DNA of 7,649 nt from an uncultured Clostridia bacterium (GCA_945835425.1 CAMAJC010000078.1:1-7649); one strand, 5' to 3'. Shown: positions 1 to 5,513, counted from the stretch's first letter. Notes: generated by a model from the sequence alone, not told the origin. A program made the numbers and translations.

Positions 1-1
1 C

Positions 2-112
2 TCCACCGGTCTCGGCCTTTCGATTGCAAAGCTCGTAACCGAGCAAATGGGCGGCACAATCCCCGCCTCATACGAGGACGGCCGCCGCATCATCGCTCTT
101 TACTTTCCCTGA
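2..112 (+). CDS. Sensor histidine kinase, C-terminal end (partial)
   Basis: The frame enters from the left edge and ends at a TGA at 110-112, giving 36 residues that begin STGLGLSIAKLVTEQMGG. The GLGLSIAK stretch is the G2 ATP-lid motif of HATPase_c domains in two-component sensor kinases, followed by the usual 'V..MGG.I.......G....F.FP' ending. Only the end of the catalytic domain is visible, so sensor type, membrane topology and cognate response regulator cannot be judged. The gene stops 5 bases before a strong hairpin terminator, so it is the last gene of its operon. It converges on the minus-strand cluster to its right. The family call is secure from the motif; a specific kinase name is not possible. 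Confidence 0.85.
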   Translation, partial: STGLGLSIAKLVTEQMGGTIPASYEDGRRIIALYFP

Positions 113-117
113 ACATG

Positions 118-161
118 AAAATCCCTCAAAAGCTGCGCAAAACAGTTTTTGAGGGATTTTT
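118..161. terminator. Bidirectional rho-independent terminator
   Basis: AAAATCCCTCAAAA (118-131) pairs perfectly with TTTTGAGGGATTTT (147-160), leaving a loop of about 15 bases. The right arm runs into a T-run on the + strand, and the left arm supplies a shorter T-run when read on the minus strand. It lies between the histidine kinase stop (112) and the stop of the converging membrane protein gene (168), so it can end transcription from both sides. Confidence 0.85.
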
Positions 162-167
162 GTCATT

Positions 168-1106
168 TTATTCTTCCCATTCCGGGTAGATATTTCCGCC
201 GCCGCCGAAGCCGCCGCCTTTTTCGCCGACTGGCAGTTCGCCGAGTTCCAGCTTGTAGTGCAGTCCGCCCACAGCGTCGATCTCACAGCAGAAACGGATC
301 GTTTCGCCCATCTCCGCCAGATCATCGAAGCTTGTCGTGTAATAGGTGTAGTACAGCCCGGTGGAAGCCGCCTCCGTCACCGTGCCGTCCGCCGGGACTG
401 CCGACGACCCCATGTCCGCATAACCGGACGCTTCGGGGATGCGTTCGCCGTCCGGCGTCATGGGATGCGAAACCCCTTTGGCGGAATCGTCCTCCGCATA
501 GACCCAGATTCGCTCGATATCCTCCGGCAGGGTCAGCACGCAGTTCGCACTTGGCTGCAAACCGACGTCCACCGTGACCCCGTTTTCTCCCGGCAGGATG
601 TCAAAAGCGTAATACAGCTCGAAATACTCGTTCAGCGACACCGCCGGCAGGTTTTCCTGCTTCTGCGTTCCGTCAGGGGAGAGGATGGTCACGCAGGGCG
701 TCAAATCGGAGTCGTACCGGTTCAGCGGCAAAACCGCCGTATAGACCGTCCCGGACAGGACCGCTTCTTCCTTCACGTCGCCGATGGAGATATACACGAT
801 GTCTTCCGCCCCGATTTCCTTCGGCGTCACCGACACCGTGACCGACAGCCGATTGTTCTCATCCAGCCCGACCGTCGACGTGCCGCCGGAAAGAAGGCTG
901 GCACCGGCCGAAACGCTTTCGGAGAGGGTACTGAGTTCACTGCTGATGGCGTTTAACTGGGCAGTATTTTGCGCAGCAGCACTTTGCAGGTTTGCGATCT
1001 GCTTACTCAGCGCGTCGATTTTCCCAAACTGCGCGATATTCAGACCCACACTGATCATCAGTAGCGCGCCGCACCCGATCGCAAAGATTTTCCTTTTGGT
1101 ATACAT
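168..1106 (-). CDS. Membrane-anchored protein of unknown function with coiled coil and Gly-rich tail
   Basis: I do not recognise a named family in this 312-residue protein. Residues 1-6 are basic (MYTKRK) and residues 7-25 form one hydrophobic segment without a lipobox, so it looks like an uncleaved signal anchor with the rest outside the membrane. Residues about 27-67 are Leu/Ile/Ala/Gln/Ser-rich with heptad-like spacing, suggesting a short coiled coil that could oligomerise. Residues about 83-155 and 160-290 alternate polar and hydrophobic residues like two beta-sandwich domains. The tail is unusual: GEKGGGFGGGG followed by NIYPEWEE. The start ATG is preceded by AAGGAATGGG-type purines, a usable but rather distant ribosome site. 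It begins 30 bases after the GNAT gene stop in the same direction, so the two are probably co-transcribed. It ends 6 bases before the shared terminator. A cell-envelope role is inferred from topology only. Confidence 0.75.
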   Translation of the reverse strand: MYTKRKIFAIGCGALLMISVGLNIAQFGKIDALSKQIANLQSAAAQNTAQLNAISSELSTLSESVSAGASLLSGGTSTVGLDENNRLSVTVSVTPKEIGAEDIVYISIGDVKEEAVLSGTVYTAVLPLNRYDSDLTPCVTILSPDGTQKQENLPAVSLNEYFELYYAFDILPGENGVTVDVGLQPSANCVLTLPEDIERIWVYAEDDSAKGVSHPMTPDGERIPEASGYADMGSSAVPADGTVTEAASTGLYYTYYTTSFDDLAEMGETIRFCCEIDAVGGLHYKLELGELPVGEKGGGFGGGGNIYPEWEE

Positions 1107-1136
1107 AAATATTTCCCATTCCTTCCGTGAAGGAGT

Positions 1137-2249
1137 TTATGCCCATTGTCCCGCCTGCTTTTTCTTCCGCAGGGCAGGGAACAGCCGGTCGTACGCTTCC
1201 AGCTGTTCATCCGGCAGCTCATTGCAGACCGCCGGTTCGATAAACTTGCCCGAGATGCCGGACAGACCGCCGGGAATCAGTTCCATCCCCATAAATGCCG
1301 GGAAGTTTTTCCCGTCCCCGGTCGTGATGCCGAAGCGGTCGCAGGTCACAAACCCGTGCCGCGGATAGTAATCCGGTTCTCCAAGGATGATGATCCCTTT
1401 ATAGCCCAACTCTCTGGCCAGCGGAATGGTTTTGTCCAGCAGCATTTTCCCGATGCCGAGGCTCTGGCAGTCCGGCCGCACCGCCAGCGGCCCGAAGGTA
1501 ATGACCTCTTCCATCGAATGTCCCGTGTCGATCGCGCTCTTTATATACCAGATGCCGCCGGCTACTTCTCCGTCAATCTCCGCCACATAGGCCAGCTCCG
1601 GGATATAGACCGGGTCGCTGCGCAGCTTATGCAGATAGAGATGTTCATTGCAGCCGGGAACGTGCAAATTATAAAACGCCTGCTTGACCATCCACTCCGA
1701 CTGGAACCAGTCTTTCCCTTCCTCCCTGCGGATGACGATTTTCTCCGGTAGGGTGAAGCAGTACCGGCGCACCGGCTGCGGCGTGCCCTGATACGGTCGG
1801 ACGGATTCATCCATCAGCTTGTACCCGCATTTTTCCAGCACCCGGCAGGATGCGGGATTGTCCACCCGGCTGATGCCGAACATTTCCTTTATGTTCAGTT
1901 TTTTCATCATAACCGGGGTAAAAGCCTGTACAGCCTCCTGCGCGTACCCGTTTCCCTGGTAATCCTCGCCGATATGGTACCCGACTTCCCAGCCGCCGTC
2001 TTCCAGCGGCACCGCCTCGATATGCCCGATCAGGACGTCTCCGTCCCGCAGAAAGAGGGGATAGACAAGCGGTCCGTCAGTCCCTTCATAGCACTCGATC
2101 AGGTCGTGCAGCACCTCCGCCGCGATTTCCGGCGTTTCAAAAACCTCGTCCTTCATAAACCGGCGGTTGCTCTCCTCGACAGACATCTGGTGGATGCGCT
2201 CCGCCATCTCCGGGGTAAAAAGGGAGGTATAGAGTCTTCGTGTTTTCAT
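1137..2249 (-). CDS. Tandem-domain GNAT acetyltransferase
   Basis: This 370-residue protein carries two GNAT (acetyl-CoA-dependent N-acetyltransferase) domains in one chain. Domain 1, residues about 1-168, is RimJ/RimL-like: it has the acetyl-CoA loop YQGNGYAQEA (97-106) and the late-strand motif NPASCRVLEKCGY (131-143). Domain 2, residues about 171-335, resembles the YhbS-type group: FGPLAVRPDCQSLGIGKMLL (252-271) holds a Q-x-x-G-I-G loop, and GEPDYYPRHGF (290-300) is the typical end. A basic tail of about 30 residues follows. Each domain is of normal size, so this is a fusion or tandem arrangement rather than one extended enzyme. The substrate cannot be read from the sequence; small amines, peptides or protein N-termini are all possible. 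The ribosome site is GAGAGGA, four bases before the ATG. The gene lies 21 bases downstream of the arabinofuranosidase terminator hairpin, leaving no room for its own promoter in between. Confidence 0.88.
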   Translation of the reverse strand: MKTRRLYTSLFTPEMAERIHQMSVEESNRRFMKDEVFETPEIAAEVLHDLIECYEGTDGPLVYPLFLRDGDVLIGHIEAVPLEDGGWEVGYHIGEDYQGNGYAQEAVQAFTPVMMKKLNIKEMFGISRVDNPASCRVLEKCGYKLMDESVRPYQGTPQPVRRYCFTLPEKIVIRREEGKDWFQSEWMVKQAFYNLHVPGCNEHLYLHKLRSDPVYIPELAYVAEIDGEVAGGIWYIKSAIDTGHSMEEVITFGPLAVRPDCQSLGIGKMLLDKTIPLARELGYKGIIILGEPDYYPRHGFVTCDRFGITTGDGKNFPAFMGMELIPGGLSGISGKFIEPAVCNELPDEQLEAYDRLFPALRKKKQAGQWA

Positions 2250-2270
2250 AAAATCCTCTCATAGGGAAAA

Positions 2271-2304
2271 GGCCGCCGGATATGTGTAGGTTTATCCGGC
2301 GGCC
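2271..2304 (-). terminator. Hairpin terminator after the arabinofuranosidase gene
   Basis: GGCCGCCGGATA (2271-2282) and TATCCGGCGGCC (2293-2304) form a perfect 12-bp GC-rich stem with a 10-base loop. On the minus strand it lies 7 bases after the arabinofuranosidase stop and is followed by TTTTCCC, a short T-run. It should end, or partly attenuate, transcription before the GNAT gene whose ATG is only 21 bases further on. The short T-run makes readthrough plausible. Confidence 0.75.
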
Positions 2305-2311
2305 AGATGTG

Positions 2312-3808
2312 TTATTTTCCAAACCGAATGACGTTCCAGGAATAGGGTTGCAGAGCAGAGACGGCTTTTTCGCCCTCGACCGCCGTCGCACCGTCTTTAT
2401 GGGGAACAACGTTGTCGGGATGTGCCGCCGTATTTTCCGCTTTCAGGTCATATCCCTGCATCGTGATATGTTCGATCAGTTTCAGTCCGCCGAAACCGCC
2501 GAGCGCCGTTTCCATCTCCAGCGGCTGGTCGGCCTTGTTGACCGCGAATACCGTCAGTTCGCCCTTTTCTTCATTCCATACAGCCGCCGTCTCTAAGCAG
2601 GGAACCTCTCTGCCGGAGGTCGTCTGATAGCAGTCGGAATCTACCCTTGTTTCCAGAGAGACTCCGCGCCCATAATGGCTCGCGTGCATAAAGGGGTAGA
2701 AGATGGTCTGTGCCCAGGCCTTGCCGCCGTTTTCGGTCATGATCGGTGCGATAACGTTGACCAGCTGCGCGAGACAGGCCATTTTGACCCGGTCGGCGTT
2801 GCGTAAGAGCGTCATCAGCATGCACCCGACCAGCAGCGCGTCCTCGAAATTGTAGACGTCCTCCAGCTGCGGCGGCGCAACTGTCCACGGCTCAATCTTC
2901 TCGTCAGCATCCTTGGAGTGGTACCAGACGTTCCATTCGTCGAAGGAAAGGTTAATCGTCTTATTGGAGTGCTTTTTCGCCTTAACGCTGTCGCAGATCG
3001 CGGCGACCGACTTGATAAAGGTTTCAAAATCGAGGCTCTTGGCCAGGAACTCGCCGATATCGTTCGCCACATTGTCATAATAGGTGTGCAGCGAAATGTA
3101 GTCGACATAGTCGTAGCAGTGGTCGAGAACCGTTCTTTCCCAGTCCCCAAAGGTCGGCATCGTCAGCCCCGAGCTGCCGCAGGCGACCAGCTCGACCGAC
3201 GGGTCGACCCATTTCATCAGCTTTGCGGTCTCGCAGGCAATCCTTCCGTACTCGTCCGCCGTTTTGGCGCAGATCTGCCACGGCCCGTCCATCTCGTTGC
3301 CGAGACACCAGGTCTTGATATTAAAAGGCTCCTCAAAGCCGTTTTTCCGGCGCAGGTCGCTGTAGTAGGTGCCGCCGGGGAAGTTGCAGTATTCCAGCAG
3401 ATGTCGCGCTTCATCCGGACCGCGGGTGCCGAGATTCACCGCCATCATGACCTCGGAGTTTGCCTTTTTCGCCCAAGACTGGAAATCGTCGATGCCGACC
3501 TCGTTGGTCTCGATGGTCTTCCAGGCCAGTTCCAGCCTGCGCGGCCGGTTTTCTCTCGGTCCGATGCCGTCCTCCCAGTTATACCCGGAGACGAAGTTGC
3601 CGCCGGGGTACCGGACGATCGGCACATCCAGCTCCTTGACCAGTTCGATGACGTCCTTTCGGAAGCCCTCCTCATCGGCGGTGGGGTGGCCCGGCTCATA
3701 GATGCCGCCGTAAACCGCTCTTCCCAGATGCTCGATAAAGGAGCCGAAAATCCGCTTGTCGACAGGCGCAATGATATTGTCCTTATGTAAACGCAGGGTT
3801 GCTTTCAT
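2312..3808 (-). CDS. abfA: GH51 alpha-L-arabinofuranosidase, intracellular
   Basis: This 498-residue enzyme hydrolyses terminal non-reducing alpha-L-arabinofuranosyl bonds, releasing arabinose from arabinoxylan or arabinan oligosaccharides. It shows the family 51 hallmarks: FGSFIEHLGRAVYGGIYEPG (21-40), RYPGGNFVSGYNWEDGIGP (66-84), the acid/base glutamate E172 in GNEMDGPW, and the nucleophile E291 in FDEWNVWY. The 119-residue gap between the two glutamates equals that of the characterised Geobacillus enzyme (E175/E294). Length is normal (about 500) and no signal peptide is present, so it acts in the cytoplasm on imported oligosaccharides. The frame is open back to an ATG at 3847, directly after the amidohydrolase stop. 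I chose the ATG at 3806-3808 because it has AAAGGA eight bases upstream and starts where family members start; the extra 13 residues (MSRAENRRERTVT) look like untranslated leader. It lies in the same operon as the amidohydrolase, 39 bases downstream of it. Confidence 0.95.
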   Translation of the reverse strand: MKATLRLHKDNIIAPVDKRIFGSFIEHLGRAVYGGIYEPGHPTADEEGFRKDVIELVKELDVPIVRYPGGNFVSGYNWEDGIGPRENRPRRLELAWKTIETNEVGIDDFQSWAKKANSEVMMAVNLGTRGPDEARHLLEYCNFPGGTYYSDLRRKNGFEEPFNIKTWCLGNEMDGPWQICAKTADEYGRIACETAKLMKWVDPSVELVACGSSGLTMPTFGDWERTVLDHCYDYVDYISLHTYYDNVANDIGEFLAKSLDFETFIKSVAAICDSVKAKKHSNKTINLSFDEWNVWYHSKDADEKIEPWTVAPPQLEDVYNFEDALLVGCMLMTLLRNADRVKMACLAQLVNVIAPIMTENGGKAWAQTIFYPFMHASHYGRGVSLETRVDSDCYQTTSGREVPCLETAAVWNEEKGELTVFAVNKADQPLEMETALGGFGGLKLIEHITMQGYDLKAENTAAHPDNVVPHKDGATAVEGEKAVSALQPYSWNVIRFGK

Positions 3809-3822
3809 AGTAACCGTCCTTT

Positions 3823-3842
3823 CCCGGCGGTTTTCCGCCCGG
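3823..3842 (-). other. Intercistronic hairpin abutting the abfA ribosome site
   Basis: On the minus strand GGCGG, AAAA and CCGCC form a 5-bp GC stem with a four-base loop (3826-3839), extended after one mismatch by two further pairs (3823-3824 with 3841-3842). It occupies most of the 39-base gap between the amidohydrolase stop and abfA and ends exactly where the AAAGGA ribosome site (3817-3822) begins. It may insulate abfA translation or mark an mRNA processing point. It lacks a T-run, so it is not a terminator. Confidence 0.45.
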
Positions 3843-3847
3843 CTCAT

Positions 3848-4993
3848 TTATTTTACAATTTCTCCATCGATCAGGACATAGTCCGGCGCGACCGCGATAT
3901 CAAAGCAGCTGCCGGGCATAATGACCAGATCCGCGTCCTTGCCCACCTCGATGCTGCCGATTCTGTCCTCGACGCCGATATGCTTGGCCGCATTGATGGT
4001 GATCGCTTTCAATGCGTCAAACTCGTCCATGCCGGACTTGATCGCCAGCTCTGCGCAGAGCGGCAGGTACTGCTGGGGGATAACCGGCGCGTCGGTGATG
4101 ATCGAGACCTGGCCGCCGGCTTTCGCGAGGATGCCGGGGGTCTTGAAGGTCTTGTTGCGCAGCTCGAACTTGGTCGCCTGGGTCAGGGACGGACCAACCG
4201 CCATCGGCAGGTTTTCTTCCATCAGCTCGTCGACGATCAGGTGCCCTTCGGTGACGTGCTCCAGCGTCAGCCGCAGCCCGAACTCCTTGGCAATGCGGAT
4301 GGCGGTGAAAATATCGTCTGCCCGGTGGGCGTGGGCTTTCAGCGGGATTTCCTTATGGATAACCGGCAGCATAGCCTCCAGCTTCATATCGTATTTCGGC
4401 ATTTTCGCGATATCGTTGCCCGCAGCCTGTTTTTTCCTGTCATATTCGATGGTCTGCAGGATGATTTCCCGCAGTTTCGCGGCAGTCGCCATACGGGAGA
4501 AGTTGTTGACCGATTTATAGCATCTCTTGGGGTTTTCGCCGAACGCGCACTTCATCGCGACCCGGTCGTTTATGACCATCTTGTCGACCCGTTTGCCGAC
4601 CGTCTTGACCGCCATGAAGGTGCCGCCGACAACGTTGGCCGAGCCGGGGCCGGTGCAGACGGTGGTTACGCCTGCAATGGCCGCCTCATGCAGATCGGGG
4701 TCCATCGGGTAGAAGCCGTCGATGGCGCGCAGATGGGGCGTCAAAATATCGGTCATTTCGTTTACATCGTCGCCCTCAAAACCGATGCCGCTGCCGATCA
4801 TGCCCAAATGGGAATGGGCGTCGACAAAGCCGGGGTAAACGTGTTTGCCCGCAGCGTCAATCACCTCGGCGCCCTCTGCGCAGAGGTTTTCGCCGACCGC
4901 CGCGATTTTGCCGTCCGCAACAAGGATATCGGCGGTATAAGGCTCTTTATGGATGGCGTCAAAAATCAGTCCGTTTTTAATCAGTTTGTGCAT
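3848..4993 (-). CDS. Metal-dependent amidohydrolase (imidazolonepropionase-related)
   Basis: This 381-residue cytoplasmic enzyme belongs to the amidohydrolase superfamily (metal-dependent TIM-barrel hydrolases of cyclic amides). An N-terminal beta-sandwich part (MHKLIKNGLIFDA...ADILVADGKIAAVGENL) leads to GFVDAHSHLG, whose H60-x-H62 binds the first metal. Further expected ligands are H221 or H223 in KAHAHRADD, H246 in LEHVTEGH, and the catalytic aspartate D301 in IITDAPVIP. The chain closes with the typical NAAKHIGVEDRIGSIEVGKDADLVIM stretch. It resembles the functionally undefined Firmicute group near imidazolonepropionase rather than true HutI, dihydroorotase or hydantoinase, and no hut or pyr genes lie nearby. 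The substrate is unknown. The ribosome site is AGAGGA, five bases before the ATG. It lies 63 bases after the DUF3006-like gene and 39 bases before abfA in the same direction, so it is probably co-transcribed with both. Confidence 0.88.
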   Translation of the reverse strand: MHKLIKNGLIFDAIHKEPYTADILVADGKIAAVGENLCAEGAEVIDAAGKHVYPGFVDAHSHLGMIGSGIGFEGDDVNEMTDILTPHLRAIDGFYPMDPDLHEAAIAGVTTVCTGPGSANVVGGTFMAVKTVGKRVDKMVINDRVAMKCAFGENPKRCYKSVNNFSRMATAAKLREIILQTIEYDRKKQAAGNDIAKMPKYDMKLEAMLPVIHKEIPLKAHAHRADDIFTAIRIAKEFGLRLTLEHVTEGHLIVDELMEENLPMAVGPSLTQATKFELRNKTFKTPGILAKAGGQVSIITDAPVIPQQYLPLCAELAIKSGMDEFDALKAITINAAKHIGVEDRIGSIEVGKDADLVIMPGSCFDIAVAPDYVLIDGEIVK

Positions 4994-5022
4994 TTTTCCT
5001 CTTTCCCTTCTTCATTTATTTA

Positions 5023-5034
5023 AGGAAGCTCTGA
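5023..5034 (+). repeat. Left copy of a 12-bp inverted repeat (AGGAAGCTCTGA)
   Basis: AGGAAGCTCTGA here is the exact reverse complement of TCAGAGCTTCCT at 5502-5513. Similarity fades just inside both ends (AATAATTCG here, TTTATCCAG on the other side after inversion). It lies in the 63-base gap between the DUF3006-like gene and the amidohydrolase. It also forms part of a second, 8-bp dyad, TTAAGGAA (5020-5027) with TTCCTTAA (5053-5060), across the small gene's stop codon. Confidence 0.6.
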
Positions 5035-5056
5035 ATAATTCGATTTTAATCTTTCC

Positions 5057-5224
5057 TTAATTATCGACGACCATGTAGCTGAAAAACTCGCATTTCAGCC
5101 GTACTCCCTCGTCCGTTTCCTCTGGCAGCAAAGCCCTGGCGACCCGGTTTTCCACGCCTTCATCCGAGAGGAGCACAGCGTAATCACCATCCAGCTTTTG
5201 CACCGTATAGTAGACAGTTTCCAA
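5057..5224 (-). CDS. Small DUF3006-like protein (TTG start)
   Basis: A 55-residue frame reads METVYYTVQKLDGDYAVLLS, then a variable stretch, ALLPEETDEGVRLKCEFF and VVDN at the end. The pattern (strand, DGDYAVL, acidic turn, LLPE, G, hydrophobic strand) matches short DUF3006-type proteins, which are common in Firmicutes and have no settled function. The start is TTG: no in-frame ATG or GTG lies upstream, while AAAGGAG sits seven bases before this TTG. A near-consensus sigma-A promoter lies about 50 bases further upstream, so this is the first gene of the minus-strand operon that continues into the amidohydrolase and abfA. Charged and without a membrane segment, it should be cytoplasmic. Its reality rests on the ribosome site, promoter and composition; the family name is recognition by eye. 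Confidence 0.72.
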   Translation of the reverse strand: METVYYTVQKLDGDYAVLLSDEGVENRVARALLPEETDEGVRLKCEFFSYMVVDN

Positions 5225-5245
5225 AGATTTTCTCCTTTCATCCGT

Positions 5246-5263
5246 ATATTTTGACGAAAATAT
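5246..5263. promoter_or_regulatory. Perfect palindrome in the minus-strand leader (possible operator)
   Basis: ATATTTT (5246-5252) and AAAATAT (5257-5263) flank GACG, giving 7-bp perfect arms. It lies about 11-28 bases downstream of the predicted start of the minus-strand transcript and ends 9 bases before the AAAGGAG ribosome site of the DUF3006-like gene. The position suits a repressor operator or a leader hairpin. No regulator can be named. Confidence 0.4.
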
Positions 5264-5280
5264 GAAGTTTTGTCACTTTC

Positions 5281-5308
5281 ATTATATCACTTTTATCTTT
5301 TCCGTCAA
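5281..5308 (-). promoter_or_regulatory. Near-consensus sigma-A promoter for the minus-strand operon
   Basis: Read on the minus strand: TTGACG (5308-5303), 16 bases, TATAAT (5286-5281). This is a 5/6 match at -35 and 6/6 at -10. Transcription should start near 5274, giving a leader of about 50 bases before the TTG start of the DUF3006-like gene at 5224. It is the best vegetative promoter in the window and likely drives the DUF3006-like gene, the amidohydrolase and abfA. Confidence 0.8.
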
Positions 5309-5360
5309 TCCTTTTCCCGTCCATTTTTATATTGATGGATTTGTTTTATTCATTTTCTGC

Positions 5361-5390
5361 GCATAAACCGGCCTGCCCACGCCGATACTA
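5361..5390 (+). promoter_or_regulatory. Sigma-G-like (forespore) promoter for the germination gene
   Basis: GCATA (5361-5365), an 18-base spacer, and GATACTA (5384-5390) match the Bacillus sigma-G pattern of GHATR, about 18 bases, CATNHTA, with one difference in the first -10 base. No good sigma-A promoter is visible upstream of the germination gene. Forespore expression by sigma-G or the overlapping sigma-F specificity is what established biology predicts for spoVA/gerA-type genes. Expected transcription start is near 5397, leaving a leader of about 145 bases before the ATG at 5543. Confidence 0.6.
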
Positions 5391-5392
5391 TT

Positions 5393-5511
5393 GAAACTCT
5401 GATAAAGGCTTTTCCCCCGCTCTTCGGAGCCGTCTGCTTAAACACAGACGGCGGGAAAAGCTACATGAACACGTTTATGAAAAGGCAGGGAGCTGGATAA
5501 ATCAGAGCTTC
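5393..5511 (+). other. Structured 5' leader or miniature inverted-repeat element
   Basis: This gene-free segment has nested perfect pairings. The outermost is GAA-A-CTCTGAT (5393-5403) with ATCAGAG-C-TTC (5501-5511), 10 of 11 pairs. Inside it, GCTTTTCCC (5408-5416) pairs with GGGAAAAGC (5453-5461) and encloses two adjacent hairpins: CCG/CGG (5417-5427) and GCCGTCTG/CAGACGGC (5429-5452, 8-base loop). That is a clean three-way junction with one unpaired base. A further weak hairpin lies at 5464-5479. No T-run follows, so it is not a terminator. It starts almost at the predicted sigma-G start site and ends 31 bases before the germination gene ATG. It could be a regulatory leader, a small structured RNA, or a MITE-like repeat whose ends are the outer arms. 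The pairing is seen; the role is unknown. Confidence 0.6.
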
Positions 5512-5513
5512 CT
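5502..5513 (-). repeat. Right copy of the 12-bp inverted repeat (AGGAAGCTCTGA on minus strand)
   Basis: TCAGAGCTTCCT is the exact inverse of the copy at 5023-5034, and it also supplies most of the outer closing arm of the structured leader. A third, degenerate copy in the same orientation as the left one is GAAACTCTGAT at 5393-5403. Three related ends in 500 bases suggest remains of a small mobile element or an over-represented genomic repeat. Confidence 0.6.

Noticed and set aside
149..956. Open frames on the + strand across the membrane protein gene (149-577 and 258-956)
   Set aside because: Composition is Arg/Pro/Ser-rich shadow coding opposite a well-formed minus-strand gene with a membrane segment; no start signal.
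3848..4993. Naming the amidohydrolase as dihydroorotase, hydantoinase or HutI
   Set aside because: The HxH and other ligands are shared by the whole superfamily, the chain lacks a recognisable specific signature, and no pyr or hut genes are adjacent.
2918..5023. Long open frames on the + strand opposite abfA and the amidohydrolase (about 2918-3790 and 3980-5023)
   Set aside because: They are antisense to genes with intact catalytic motifs, are rich in Arg/His/Gly/Ala as expected from reversed GC-rich codons, lack ribosome sites, and show no recognisable domain.
5020..5060. TTAAGGAA/TTCCTTAA dyad after the DUF3006-like gene as a terminator
   Set aside because: The stem is AT-rich, has a 25-base loop and no T-run on the minus strand; it is better explained by overlap with the inverted repeat. 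Continued transcription into the amidohydrolase is likely.
5320..5339. TCCAT/ATGGA 5-bp hairpin followed by a T-rich stretch, possible terminator
   Set aside because: The stem is only five pairs with a 10-base loop and no gene ends there; it sits between two divergent promoters in AT-rich DNA.
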